Positions 37,216 to 44,450 of a DNA stretch of 64,000 bases are shown piece by piece. A program made the translations under genes and the position numbers. Origin of the DNA: Curtobacterium sp. VKM Ac-1395 (GTDB lineage Bacteria; Actinomycetota; Actinomycetes; Actinomycetales; Microbacteriaceae); assembly GCF_015350975.1 (NCBI RefSeq), contig NZ_JADKRX010000003.1, forward strand, positions 355,278-419,277, in the 5' to 3' direction. The notes under the pieces were generated by a model. That model searched no databases, was not told the origin of the DNA, and saw only the letters and a program-made list of their open reading frames with translations. How positions within the stretch are numbered: the stretch's first letter is position 1; the number at the start of each line of letters is the position of its first letter.

Positions 37216-38628
37216 TCAGTACACCGTCACTTCGTGCTTGACCTCGCCGGTCGTCTCGTCGACCTCGGCCGGTGCGGCCGGGCCCTCCTGGGCGACCTTC
37301 TTGATGAGCCGGAACTCGACCACCGCGAGGGACCCGTAGATGAGCGTGAAGACGACCAGCGAGATGAGGACCTCGAGTCCGGTCACGTTCGGCGAGACGC
37401 CGTCGCTCGTCCGGAGCAGCCCGAACACGAGCCACGGCTGACGGCCCATCTCGGTGAAGACCCAACCCATGATCATCGCGGCCATCGGCAGCGGCACCGC
37501 CCAGGTGGCGACCCGCCACACCCACCGCTGCTGGGGGAATCGCCCCTTCCGGGTCAGCCACAGCCCGGCCAGTGAGACCATGACCGCGCCGACGCCGAGG
37601 GCGATCATCCAGCGGAACGACCAGTACGTGACCCAGATGACGGGCTTGTAGTTGCCCGGACCGTAGACCTGCGTGTACTGGGCCTGCAGGTCGTTGATGC
37701 CCTCCACCGTGCCGTTGAACGTGTGGGTGGAGAGGAACGAGAGCAGGTAGGGCACCCGGATCGAGAAGAGCTCGTGGACCCCGTCCGGCGTGCCCAGCGT
37801 GAAGACCGAGAACGAGGCGTCCTTGCCGGTCGCCGTGTTGTAGAGCGCCTCGGCCGCGGCCATCTTCATCGGCTGGGTGTCGACCATCGTCAGGCCGAGC
37901 TGGTCGCCGGTGAGGACCGTGAGCGCCCCGGCCGCGACCATCGTCCACAGGCCGAACTTCAGTGCCGGCATCATCGTCTCGAGGTTCTGGTTGCGGGCCA
38001 GGTGCCAGCTCGCCACCGCGATGACGACGCCGGCGGCGACCATGAAGCAGGCGAACAGGGTGTGCGGGAAGGCCGCGAGGGCGACCTTGTTCGTCAGCAC
38101 GGCCCAGATGTCGGTGAGTTCCGCGCGGCCCTTGGCCTCGTTGATGACGTAGCCGACCGGGTGCTGCATGAACGCGTTCGCGGCGATGATGAAGTACGCC
38201 GACATGATCGTGCCGGCACTGACGCACCACATGCTCGCGAGGTGCAGGCCCTTCGGCAGCCGGTCCCACCCGAAGATCCAGACGCCGATGAAGGCCGCCT
38301 CGAAGAAGAACGCCAGGATGCCCTCGAGTGCAAGCGGAGCGCCGAACACGTCCCCGACGAAGCGGGAGTAGTTCGACCAGTTCATGCCGAACTGGAACTC
38401 CTGCACGATGCCGGTGACGACCCCCATCGCGAAGTTGATGAGGAACACGCGACCGAAGAACCGGGTGAGCTGCAGGTAGTGCGCCCGGCCGGTCCGGTAC
38501 CACGCGGTCTGGAACGTCGCCACGACGACGGCCATGCCGATCGTCAGCGGGACGAACAGGAAGTGGTAGATCGTCGTGAGGCCGAACTGCCACCGCGACA
38601 GGATCAGGGGATCGAGGATGTCGTTCAT
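37216..38628 (-). CDS. cydA: Cytochrome bd quinol oxidase subunit I
   Basis: Catalytic subunit, 470 residues with about nine transmembrane helices; oxidises quinol and reduces O2 with hemes b558, b595 and d. Visible features: ILSRWQFGLTTIYHFLFVPL with the heme-b595-type His near residue 19; GVVTGIVQEFQFGMNWSNYSRFVGDVFG; GWDRLPKGLHLASMWCV; and the conserved GRQPWLVFGLLRTSDGVSP near the C-terminus. The quinol loop is short, as in Gram-positive bd oxidases. It is first in cydABDC; a candidate promoter and several dyads lie within 190 bp upstream, suggesting redox or oxygen control. Confidence 0.96.
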   Translation of the reverse strand: MNDILDPLILSRWQFGLTTIYHFLFVPLTIGMAVVVATFQTAWYRTGRAHYLQLTRFFGRVFLINFAMGVVTGIVQEFQFGMNWSNYSRFVGDVFGAPLALEGILAFFFEAAFIGVWIFGWDRLPKGLHLASMWCVSAGTIMSAYFIIAANAFMQHPVGYVINEAKGRAELTDIWAVLTNKVALAAFPHTLFACFMVAAGVVIAVASWHLARNQNLETMMPALKFGLWTMVAAGALTVLTGDQLGLTMVDTQPMKMAAAEALYNTATGKDASFSVFTLGTPDGVHELFSIRVPYLLSFLSTHTFNGTVEGINDLQAQYTQVYGPGNYKPVIWVTYWSFRWMIALGVGAVMVSLAGLWLTRKGRFPQQRWVWRVATWAVPLPMAAMIMGWVFTEMGRQPWLVFGLLRTSDGVSPNVTGLEVLISLVVFTLIYGSLAVVEFRLIKKVAQEGPAAPAEVDETTGEVKHEVTVY

Positions 38629-38729
38629 GCGGCGGTACCGGTTCGGAACGCCGCGCGCTGTTGAGGCACGTCAGTTGCTTCCTGTGGAGGGGGTACTTCT
38701 GGTTCGTGTCACGCCCTCGGGACACCTCC

Positions 38730-38790
38730 ACGCTAGCGCTCCTGCCACCGCTTCGACAAGTTGTAGAACCCTCGACTGCACGAACGTGCA
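38730..38790 (-). promoter_or_regulatory. Candidate cydA promoter with dyad symmetries
   Basis: On the minus strand TTGTCG (38754-38759), 18-bp spacer, TAGCGT (38730-38735). ACAAGTTGT (38756-38764), a small dyad, overlaps the -35, and TGCACG-AA-CGTGCA (38777-38790), a perfect 6-bp-arm dyad, lies just upstream. GCAC-N4-GTGC follows at 38804-38815. The dyads do not match the Rex or CRP/FNR consensus well. Confidence 0.5.
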
Positions 38791-38843
38791 ACGCCCCTGA
38801 TCGGCACAACCGTGCGGAACAGATGTCGCCCCGGGAACGACGA

Positions 38844-38871
38844 CAGGCGCCGGGCTGATGCCCGACGCCTG
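38844..38871 (-). terminator. Terminator of osmoprotectant transporter operon
   Basis: CAGGCGCCGGGC at 38844-38855 pairs with GCCCGACGCCTG at 38860-38871 (one mismatch, 4-nt loop). It begins 25 bp after the stop of the substrate-binding protein gene. Confidence 0.7.
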
Positions 38872-38896
38872 CCGTGTGGAGGAAGCGATCTGCTGG

Positions 38897-39820
38897 TTAC
38901 AGCAGGCCCTTGTCCGTGAGGAACTCCTTGGCGATGGTCGACGCCTTCTCCTTGTCGGCCGTGCTCTTGGCGTTCAGCGAGATGAGCTCGTCCGTCGTCA
39001 GGACCTTGCTCACCTTGTCGATGTCGGCGGCGGCCTTCTCGCTCACCTTGCTCGACACGACGGGCGTGACGTTCTGCGGCAGGATCAGGTTCTTCGGGTC
39101 CTTCAGGGAGACGAAGTCGTTCGCCTTGATGCTCGGGTCCGCGCTGTAGATGTCGGCGAGCTGGACGGTGTCGTCCTTGAGCGCCTTCACCGTCAGTGCC
39201 CCGCCGGAGTCCTCGACCGCCTTGAAGTCGACGTCCACGCCGTACTCGGACTTCAGGCCCTCGGGGCCGTACGGCCGGGTCTGGAACTCGGAGTTCGCAC
39301 CCACGGTGAGTGAGTCCTTGACCTTGGACAGGTCGGACAGGCTCGTGACGTCGTACTTCTCCGAGAACGCCTTGGTGACCGTGTAGCTGTCCTGGTCGGT
39401 GGCCTCGGCAGAATCGAGGGCACGGAGCCCCTTCGGCAGCGCGTCCTTGAGCCCGGACGCGATCTCGGACGCGGTCTTCGCGGTCGACTTCTTGTCGTAG
39501 TACTGCAGCAGGTTGCCGCTGTACTCGGGCATCACGTCGATGGCGCCCTTCTGCAGCTGCGGGAGGTACACCTCGCGCTGGCCGATGTTGTAGTTGCGCT
39601 TGACGTCGAAGCCGTCCTTCTCGAGGACCTGGGCGTAGAGCTCGGCGATGATCTCGTTCGAGTAGTACTGCTGCGAGCCGATGACGATGGTCTTCGAGTC
39701 GGACGAGGCGCTCGAACCGCTGTCGAGCGGGTCGCTGGACGCGCAGCCGGCGAGGGCGGCGACGACGCCGACCGCCAGCGCGGCTGCGACGCCGACGCGG
39801 ATCTTGGGTGCTGTGATCAC
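38897..39820 (-). CDS. Osmoprotectant (glycine betaine/choline-type) ABC substrate-binding lipoprotein
   Basis: OpuCC/OsmX/ProX-family binding protein of 307 residues. Signal peptide with lipobox: VGVVAALAGCASSDPLD, the Cys being about residue 25. The mature domain has KTIVIGSQQYYSNEIIAELYAQVLE, KGAIDVMPEYSGNLLQYY and QLADIYSADPSI, all typical of QAT-family betaine binding proteins. Start at GTG 39820, preceded by GGAAGG 9 nt upstream and overlapping the stop of the second permease gene (GTGA). Last gene of a four-gene operon and followed by a terminator hairpin. The exact ligand is not predictable here. Confidence 0.92.
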   Translation of the reverse strand: MITAPKIRVGVAAALAVGVVAALAGCASSDPLDSGSSASSDSKTIVIGSQQYYSNEIIAELYAQVLEKDGFDVKRNYNIGQREVYLPQLQKGAIDVMPEYSGNLLQYYDKKSTAKTASEIASGLKDALPKGLRALDSAEATDQDSYTVTKAFSEKYDVTSLSDLSKVKDSLTVGANSEFQTRPYGPEGLKSEYGVDVDFKAVEDSGGALTVKALKDDTVQLADIYSADPSIKANDFVSLKDPKNLILPQNVTPVVSSKVSEKAAADIDKVSKVLTTDELISLNAKSTADKEKASTIAKEFLTDKGLL

Positions 39821-40545
39821 GAGGGGTTTCCTTCCGGGAGGGGATTGCGGGCTCGCTCGCGCGATCCCTTGCGTCGCCCGGCTTCCCGGCCGGAGACGCC
39901 CGCGGGCACCACCACCCGTTGCAGCAGGGAGAAGACGATCTCGAACGCGATCGCGAGGGCGATCACGAGGATGGAGGCGCCGAGCATCATGGCGTAGTCC
40001 TGGGTCTTGAGCCCGAGGAACACGTACCCGCCGAGCCCGCCGGAACCGACGTAGGCGGCGAGCGTCGCGGTGGCCACGACCTGGAGCACGGCGGCGCGGA
40101 TGCCGCCGATGAGCAGCGGGAGTCCGAGCGGGATCTCGACCTTGGTCAGGATCTGCCACCCGGTCATGCCCTGCGCGCGGGCGGCGTCGACCGTGACGGG
40201 GTCGACGGACTCGATGCCGGCGTAGGCCCCGGCGAGCACCGACGGGATCGCCAGGACGACGAGCGCCAGGAGCGGTGCCTGCAGGTTCACGCCGAGCAGC
40301 AGCCCGAACAGGGTCAGCACGCCGAGGGTCGGCAGGGCGCGGATGCCACCGGACAGCGCGATCGCGAGACCACGAGCGCGGCCGGTGTGGCCGATCAGGT
40401 AGCCGAGCGGCACCGCGATGACCGAGGCGATGAGCACCGCGAGCAGCGAGATCCAGACGTGCTCCCACAGCCGCGCGGGGATGGGGTTGAAGCCGGTGTA
40501 GTTGGCGGGGTCGAACACCCAGCCGAAGGCCTGTCCGATGATCAC
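39817..40545 (-). CDS. Osmoprotectant ABC transporter permease (second)
   Basis: 242-residue BPD-transporter inner-membrane component with about six helices. The EAA loop is VDAARAQGMTGWQILTKVEIPLGLPLLIGGIR, the ATPase contact. The N-terminus FDPANYTGFNPIPARLWEHVW resembles OpuC permeases, and the basic tail (GREAGRRKGSRERARN) is extra. It starts at GTG 40545, overlapping the stop of the first permease (GTGA). The two permeases form a heterodimer in this transporter class. Confidence 0.92.
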   Translation of the reverse strand: MIIGQAFGWVFDPANYTGFNPIPARLWEHVWISLLAVLIASVIAVPLGYLIGHTGRARGLAIALSGGIRALPTLGVLTLFGLLLGVNLQAPLLALVVLAIPSVLAGAYAGIESVDPVTVDAARAQGMTGWQILTKVEIPLGLPLLIGGIRAAVLQVVATATLAAYVGSGGLGGYVFLGLKTQDYAMMLGASILVIALAIAFEIVFSLLQRVVVPAGVSGREAGRRKGSRERARNPLPEGNPS

Positions 40546-41258
40546 GAGGTGGCCTCCGCTGCCTGGAGCACGCGACGGGCCTGACGCCGGGACACGGAGG
40601 TTTTCCGGGTCCACGGCATGACCACGCGGCCGAGCAGCACGAGCAGGCCGTCGACCGCGAAGGCCAGCACGAGCACCATCACGATGCCGGCGACGATCTC
40701 CTCGGTGATGCCGCGGCCGATGCCGTCGGTGAAGAGCGACCCGAGGCTGGTGATCCCGAGGACCGCGCCGACCGTGGTGAGCGAAATCGTCGAGACCGAC
40801 ACGACCCGGAGGCCCGCGAGCAGCACCGGTCCGGCCAGGGGCAGGTCGACGCGGAAGAACCGCTGGACGCCTGAGTACCCCATGGCGGTGGCGGCGCCCG
40901 TCGTCGCGCTGTCGACGGATTCGAGCCCGTCCACCGTCGACCGGACCATGAGCGCCAGGCCGTACAGCGTCAGGCCGATGACGACGTTGGCCGGGTCCTG
41001 CAGGCCGGTGCCGATGAGGCTGGGCAGGGCGATGAACAGCGGCAGCGACGGGATCGCGTAGAGGAGACCGGCGAAGGTCACGATGCCGCCGCCGAGGCCG
41101 CGGGTGACCTGCTTGCCGCCGGGCCGCCGGAGACGCACGACGAGCCAGCCGATCGGGATCGACAGCAGGAAGCTGATGACGATGGGCGGCAGGGCGATCG
41201 CCAGGTGCGCCACGGTGTCGTCCCTGATCGTGTCGAGGTTCGACAGCACCCAGTTCAC
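40542..41258 (-). CDS. Osmoprotectant ABC transporter permease (first)
   Basis: 238-residue membrane component, five to six helices, beginning MNWVLSNLDTIRDDTVAHLAIALPPIVISFLLSIPIGWL, which is typical for OpuCB-like proteins. The EAA-like loop is SATTGAATAMGYSGVQRFFRVDLPLAGPVLLAGLR. Its ATG (41258) overlaps the stop of the ATPase gene by ATGA. Together with 39817-40545 it makes the membrane channel. Confidence 0.92.
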   Translation of the reverse strand: MNWVLSNLDTIRDDTVAHLAIALPPIVISFLLSIPIGWLVVRLRRPGGKQVTRGLGGGIVTFAGLLYAIPSLPLFIALPSLIGTGLQDPANVVIGLTLYGLALMVRSTVDGLESVDSATTGAATAMGYSGVQRFFRVDLPLAGPVLLAGLRVVSVSTISLTTVGAVLGITSLGSLFTDGIGRGITEEIVAGIVMVLVLAFAVDGLLVLLGRVVMPWTRKTSVSRRQARRVLQAAEATS

Positions 41259-42181
41259 CGCAGACCTCCACCCTGCGCCGGAGCACCCGGGGCGTCGTGG
41301 GACGCTCCGGCCTCGTCGGTCGCGGGCAGGGTGGACGGCACGGCAGCGGCGGCGTCGACCACCGCCACGGGACCGGTCAGGACACCGGCGGCACGGCCGT
41401 CACCGTCGACGACGATCGGGCCGGTCGGCGTCTGCTCGATGCGCAGTGCGCGTCGGCCACGGCCGGCCCCGATGAAGTTGGCGACGAAGTCGTCGGCCGG
41501 CTCGGAGAGGATCTCGGCGGGCGTGCCCATCTGGGCGATCTCGCCGCCCTTCTTGAGGATGACGACCTGGTCGCCGAGCTTGAAGGCCTCGTCGATGTCG
41601 TGCGTGACGAAGACGACGGTCTTGCCGAGTTCGCGCTGCAGCCGGATGAGCTCGTCCTGCAGGTCGCTGCGGACCAGCGGGTCGACGGCGCCGAACGGTT
41701 CGTCCATCAGCAGGATGTTCGGGTCGACGGCCAGGCCGCGCGCGACACCGACACGCTGCTGCTGTCCGCCCGAGAGCTGCGAGGGGTACCGGTCCGCGAA
41801 GGCGCGGTCGAGGCCGACGGTGTCCATCAGCTCGAGCGCACGCTGGCGGGCGTCCTGCTTGGACACGCCGGTCAGGAGCGGCACCGTGGCGATGTTGTCG
41901 GCGACCTTGCGGTGCGGCAGCAGTCCGGCGTTCTGCATCACGTAGCCGATGCTGCGCCGGAGCTTGACCGGGTCGACACCGGCGACGTCGTCGCCGTCGA
42001 TCGACACGGAGCCCGACGACGGGTCGACCATGCGGTTGATCATGCGGAGCAACGTCGTCTTGCCACAGCCGCTGGACCCGACGAAGACCGTCGTGGTGCG
42101 GGAGGGGATGACGAGGTCGAACCGCTCGACGGCGTTGGTGCCGTCCGGGTACGTCTTGCGCACCGAGCGGAATTCGATCAT
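41255..42181 (-). CDS. Osmoprotectant ABC transporter ATPase (OpuCA/ProV-like)
   Basis: 308 residues. Walker A VGSSGCGKTTLLRMINRM (about residue 35), Q-loop YVMQNAGLLPHRKVADN, signature LSGGQQQRVGVARGL, Walker B ILLMDEPFGAVDPLVRSDLQDEL and switch His FVTHDIDEAFKLGDQVV. The C-terminal ~60 residues hold only a fragmentary CBS-like segment (GRAAGVLTGPVAVVDAAA) and a Pro/Ala/Gly-rich tail, shorter than classical ProV, in which CBS domains sense ionic strength. Start at ATG 42181 (MIEFRSVRKTYPDG). First gene of the operon; regulation by osmotic stress is assumed from the family. Confidence 0.93.
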   Translation of the reverse strand: MIEFRSVRKTYPDGTNAVERFDLVIPSRTTTVFVGSSGCGKTTLLRMINRMVDPSSGSVSIDGDDVAGVDPVKLRRSIGYVMQNAGLLPHRKVADNIATVPLLTGVSKQDARQRALELMDTVGLDRAFADRYPSQLSGGQQQRVGVARGLAVDPNILLMDEPFGAVDPLVRSDLQDELIRLQRELGKTVVFVTHDIDEAFKLGDQVVILKKGGEIAQMGTPAEILSEPADDFVANFIGAGRGRRALRIEQTPTGPIVVDGDGRAAGVLTGPVAVVDAAAAVPSTLPATDEAGASHDAPGAPAQGGGLR

Positions 42182-42338
42182 GGGGTGGGTGCCCTTCTGG
42201 TAGGAGGTAGCCCGACTCCGAGGAGAGTACCCGTCAGGACCGACACTGGCCGCCTGTGGTGACGAACCGTGACCGAAAAACCGGTCGTCGCCCCGATCTG
42301 GGGGCGACCGCGGTGCCCCCGGAGGCCGCAGGAACGAC

Positions 42339-42373
42339 GCCACCCGCGCCTCCTGGCAGGAGACGCGGGTGGC
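42339..42373 (-). terminator. tetR terminator hairpin
   Basis: GCCACCCGCG...CGCGGGTGGC (42339-42348 with 42364-42373), continued inside by CTCC/GGAG. It begins 47 bp after the TetR gene stop and separates it from the osmoprotectant operon. Confidence 0.65.
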
Positions 42374-42419
42374 GGGTGGTCCGGTTGACGCGCGGCGTGT
42401 CGGACGGGCGGGTCGACGG

Positions 42420-43067
42420 TCAGGAGGCCGCGATCACCGACTCCATGTAGCCGCGGGTCATCGTGCGGTAGGCCTCGATCAGGGCCTGGTCCGGGTGGTC
42501 CCGGTCCCGGTGGGCGCGTGCCAGGACGGCGTGGCCGGACTCGGCCAGGACGACCCAGGCGCGGGCGACCGCCTCGTTCTCCGGGACGCCGAAGCGCTCG
42601 CGCATGATGCCGCCGACGGCGCCACCGAGGGCGGCCATGCGGTCCTCGTCGTCGCCGACGCCGGACTCGGTGGCGTCACCGAAGCGGATCGCGCGGAAGC
42701 CGGGCTCCGTGCGGTACATCTCCGACGTCATCGCGATGAAGGCGTCGCAGGCGGCCTGCCACGTGGTGGCGCCGGAGGTCTCGAGGGCTTCGAGGAACTT
42801 CTCGGCGAGCCGCTGGGTGCAGCGGATCGCGAGGGCCTCGACGACCGCGATGCGGTCCGGGAAGTAGCGGTAGACGGTGCCGATCGACGCCCCTGCTCGT
42901 TCGGCGACCATGGCGGTCGTGAGCCGTTCGAACCCGATCTCGTCGATGACCGCAGCGGCGGCGTCGAGGAGTCCGGCGAGGCGCGCCGAACTGCGGGCTT
43001 GGACCGGCTCGTTCCTGAGCAGTGATGATCCCCCCGGCAGTGCGTTCGTGACCTCGGTGACGAGCAC
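42420..43067 (-). CDS. TetR-family transcriptional regulator
   Basis: 215 residues. The N-terminal helix-turn-helix (about 30-75) is clear: AGLLDAAAAVIDEIGFERLTTAMVAERAGASIGTVYRYFPDRIAVVEALA. The C-terminal ligand domain is all-helical and unassigned. GTG 43067 is the start, with AGAAGGAG 5 nt upstream. It is divergent from the App1 phosphatase gene with 144 bp between starts, and upstream of the osmoprotectant operon on the same strand but separated by a hairpin, so the target could be either neighbour or itself. TCCGAC-containing repeats in the divergent region (about 43102-43190) are possible binding sites. Confidence 0.9.
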   Translation of the reverse strand: MLVTEVTNALPGGSSLLRNEPVQARSSARLAGLLDAAAAVIDEIGFERLTTAMVAERAGASIGTVYRYFPDRIAVVEALAIRCTQRLAEKFLEALETSGATTWQAACDAFIAMTSEMYRTEPGFRAIRFGDATESGVGDDEDRMAALGGAVGGIMRERFGVPENEAVARAWVVLAESGHAVLARAHRDRDHPDQALIEAYRTMTRGYMESVIAAS

Positions 43068-43211
43068 GTGTTCTCCTTCTCGCGGTGACCGCGGGCTGAT
43101 TGTCCGACGGGGGCAACTCTCGCAGAGACCGGCTGGAACATCCCTGCGATTCCCGGGGTGTCGAACTCCGTCCGACGACAACCGGACAGTGGCGCATGGG
43201 ATGATGGCCCG

Positions 43212-44261
43212 ATGCCCGACCCGAGGTCCCATGAGCTGTCGCTCCCCGAGCCGATCCTCCACCGGGCCGCTCGCATCGAGGACGCCGTCCAGGAGTTCCG
43301 TGAACAGCGCGCCAGACGGCACGGTCTCGTGCCCACCGTCATCCCGTACACCGGCTACGGCGCGCCCGGATGGATCCGAGTTCTCTGCCGGGTGCTGCTG
43401 ACCCGTCGCGGGTTGGCCTCCGACGCGTCGTTCACCGGTGTCCGCGGTTGGAAGACCTTCACGAGCGTCGCGGTGGACCACGCCGAGGTCACCGTGACCG
43501 CCGGCGGTTCGACGCACACGGTGCAGTCCGACCGCGGCGGCGTCGTCGACACGATCGTGCCGATCGACCTCGAGCCCGGCTGGCACACGATCCGGCTGTC
43601 GGCTGGTGGGCAACGCGAGGCCGAGGCGGACGTCTTCGTCGTGCACCCGGACACCCGCTTCGGCCTGCTCTCCGACATCGACGACACCGTGATGGTCACG
43701 TCGCTCCCCCGCCCGATGCTCGCGGCGTGGAACTCCTTCGTCGTCACCGAGCACGCACGACGACCCGTCCCCGGCATGAGCGTGCTGTACGAACGCGTCC
43801 TCGCGCAGCACCCCGGCTCCCCCTCGGTGTACCTGTCCACCGGTGCCTGGAACGTCGCGCCCACGCTGCAGCGCTTCCTGACCAGGAACATGTACCCGTC
43901 CGGCACCCTGCTGCTCACCGACTGGGGCCCCACGCACGACCGCTTCTTCCGGAGCGGACAGCTGCACAAGCACGACAACCTGCGGCGCCTGGCGCGGGAC
44001 TTCCCCGACGTCCGGTGGCTGCTCGTCGGTGACGACGGCCAGCACGACGAGGCGTTGTACGGCGACTTCGCCCGCGAACACCCGGAGAACGTGGCCGGCG
44101 TCGCGATCCGCCAGCTCTCCACGAGCGAGGCCGTCCTCGCCGGTGGTCGCTCCCGCGCGCAGGAACGCTCCCGCGACTCGTCGGCGCCGTGGGTGTACGC
44201 CCCGGACGGCGCCGGACTGTGGGCGGAGCTCGCGCGGGTCGGGCTCGTCGAGCTCGACTGA
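43212..44261 (+). CDS. App1-family (DUF2183) phosphatidate phosphatase-like protein
   Basis: 349 residues, soluble. The catalytic DxDxT motif of the APP1 domain is LLSDIDDTVMVTSLPRPML (about residue 155-173), followed by SPSVYLSTGAWNVAPTLQRFL and the WLLVGDDGQHDEALYGDFA loop with the second acidic pair. The N-terminal half is a beta-rich region (WKTFTSVAVDHAEVTVTAGG) as in other bacterial members. The yeast homologue is a Mg2+-dependent phosphatidate phosphatase; the bacterial substrate is unproven. The start at ATG 43212 agrees with the divergent arrangement. The last codons run into a 25-bp tandem repeat array. Confidence 0.9.
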   Translation: MPDPRSHELSLPEPILHRAARIEDAVQEFREQRARRHGLVPTVIPYTGYGAPGWIRVLCRVLLTRRGLASDASFTGVRGWKTFTSVAVDHAEVTVTAGGSTHTVQSDRGGVVDTIVPIDLEPGWHTIRLSAGGQREAEADVFVVHPDTRFGLLSDIDDTVMVTSLPRPMLAAWNSFVVTEHARRPVPGMSVLYERVLAQHPGSPSVYLSTGAWNVAPTLQRFLTRNMYPSGTLLLTDWGPTHDRFFRSGQLHKHDNLRRLARDFPDVRWLLVGDDGQHDEALYGDFAREHPENVAGVAIRQLSTSEAVLAGGRSRAQERSRDSSAPWVYAPDGAGLWAELARVGLVELD

Positions 44262-44379
44262 GCTCGCGCGGGCCGGGCGCGACCGGACTCGCTCGGGTCG
44301 GGCGCGACTGAACTCGCTCGGGTCGGGCGCGACTGAACTCGCGCTGGTCGGGCGCGACTGCGCCAGCGCGGGTCGGGCC
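44256..44379. repeat. 25-bp tandem repeat array after App1 gene
   Basis: Five consecutive units of about 25 bp with consensus GACTGAACTCGCTCGGGTCG plus GGCGC: 44256-44280, 44281-44305, 44306-44330, 44331-44355 and a 24-bp last unit 44356-44379. The first unit contains the TGA stop of the App1 gene, and the gene's last codons resemble the unit, so the array probably arose by duplication of the 3' end. Confidence 0.88.
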
Positions 44380-44450
44380 GACTGAGCCGATCCTCAGCGC
44401 GCGGGCACGGAGACGGGTGGACGCGCGGCGTCGGGTGGTTCGATCGACCC

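Noticed and set aside
44256-44379. CRISPR-like array
   Set aside because: Units are directly tandem with no spacers and no cas genes are present.
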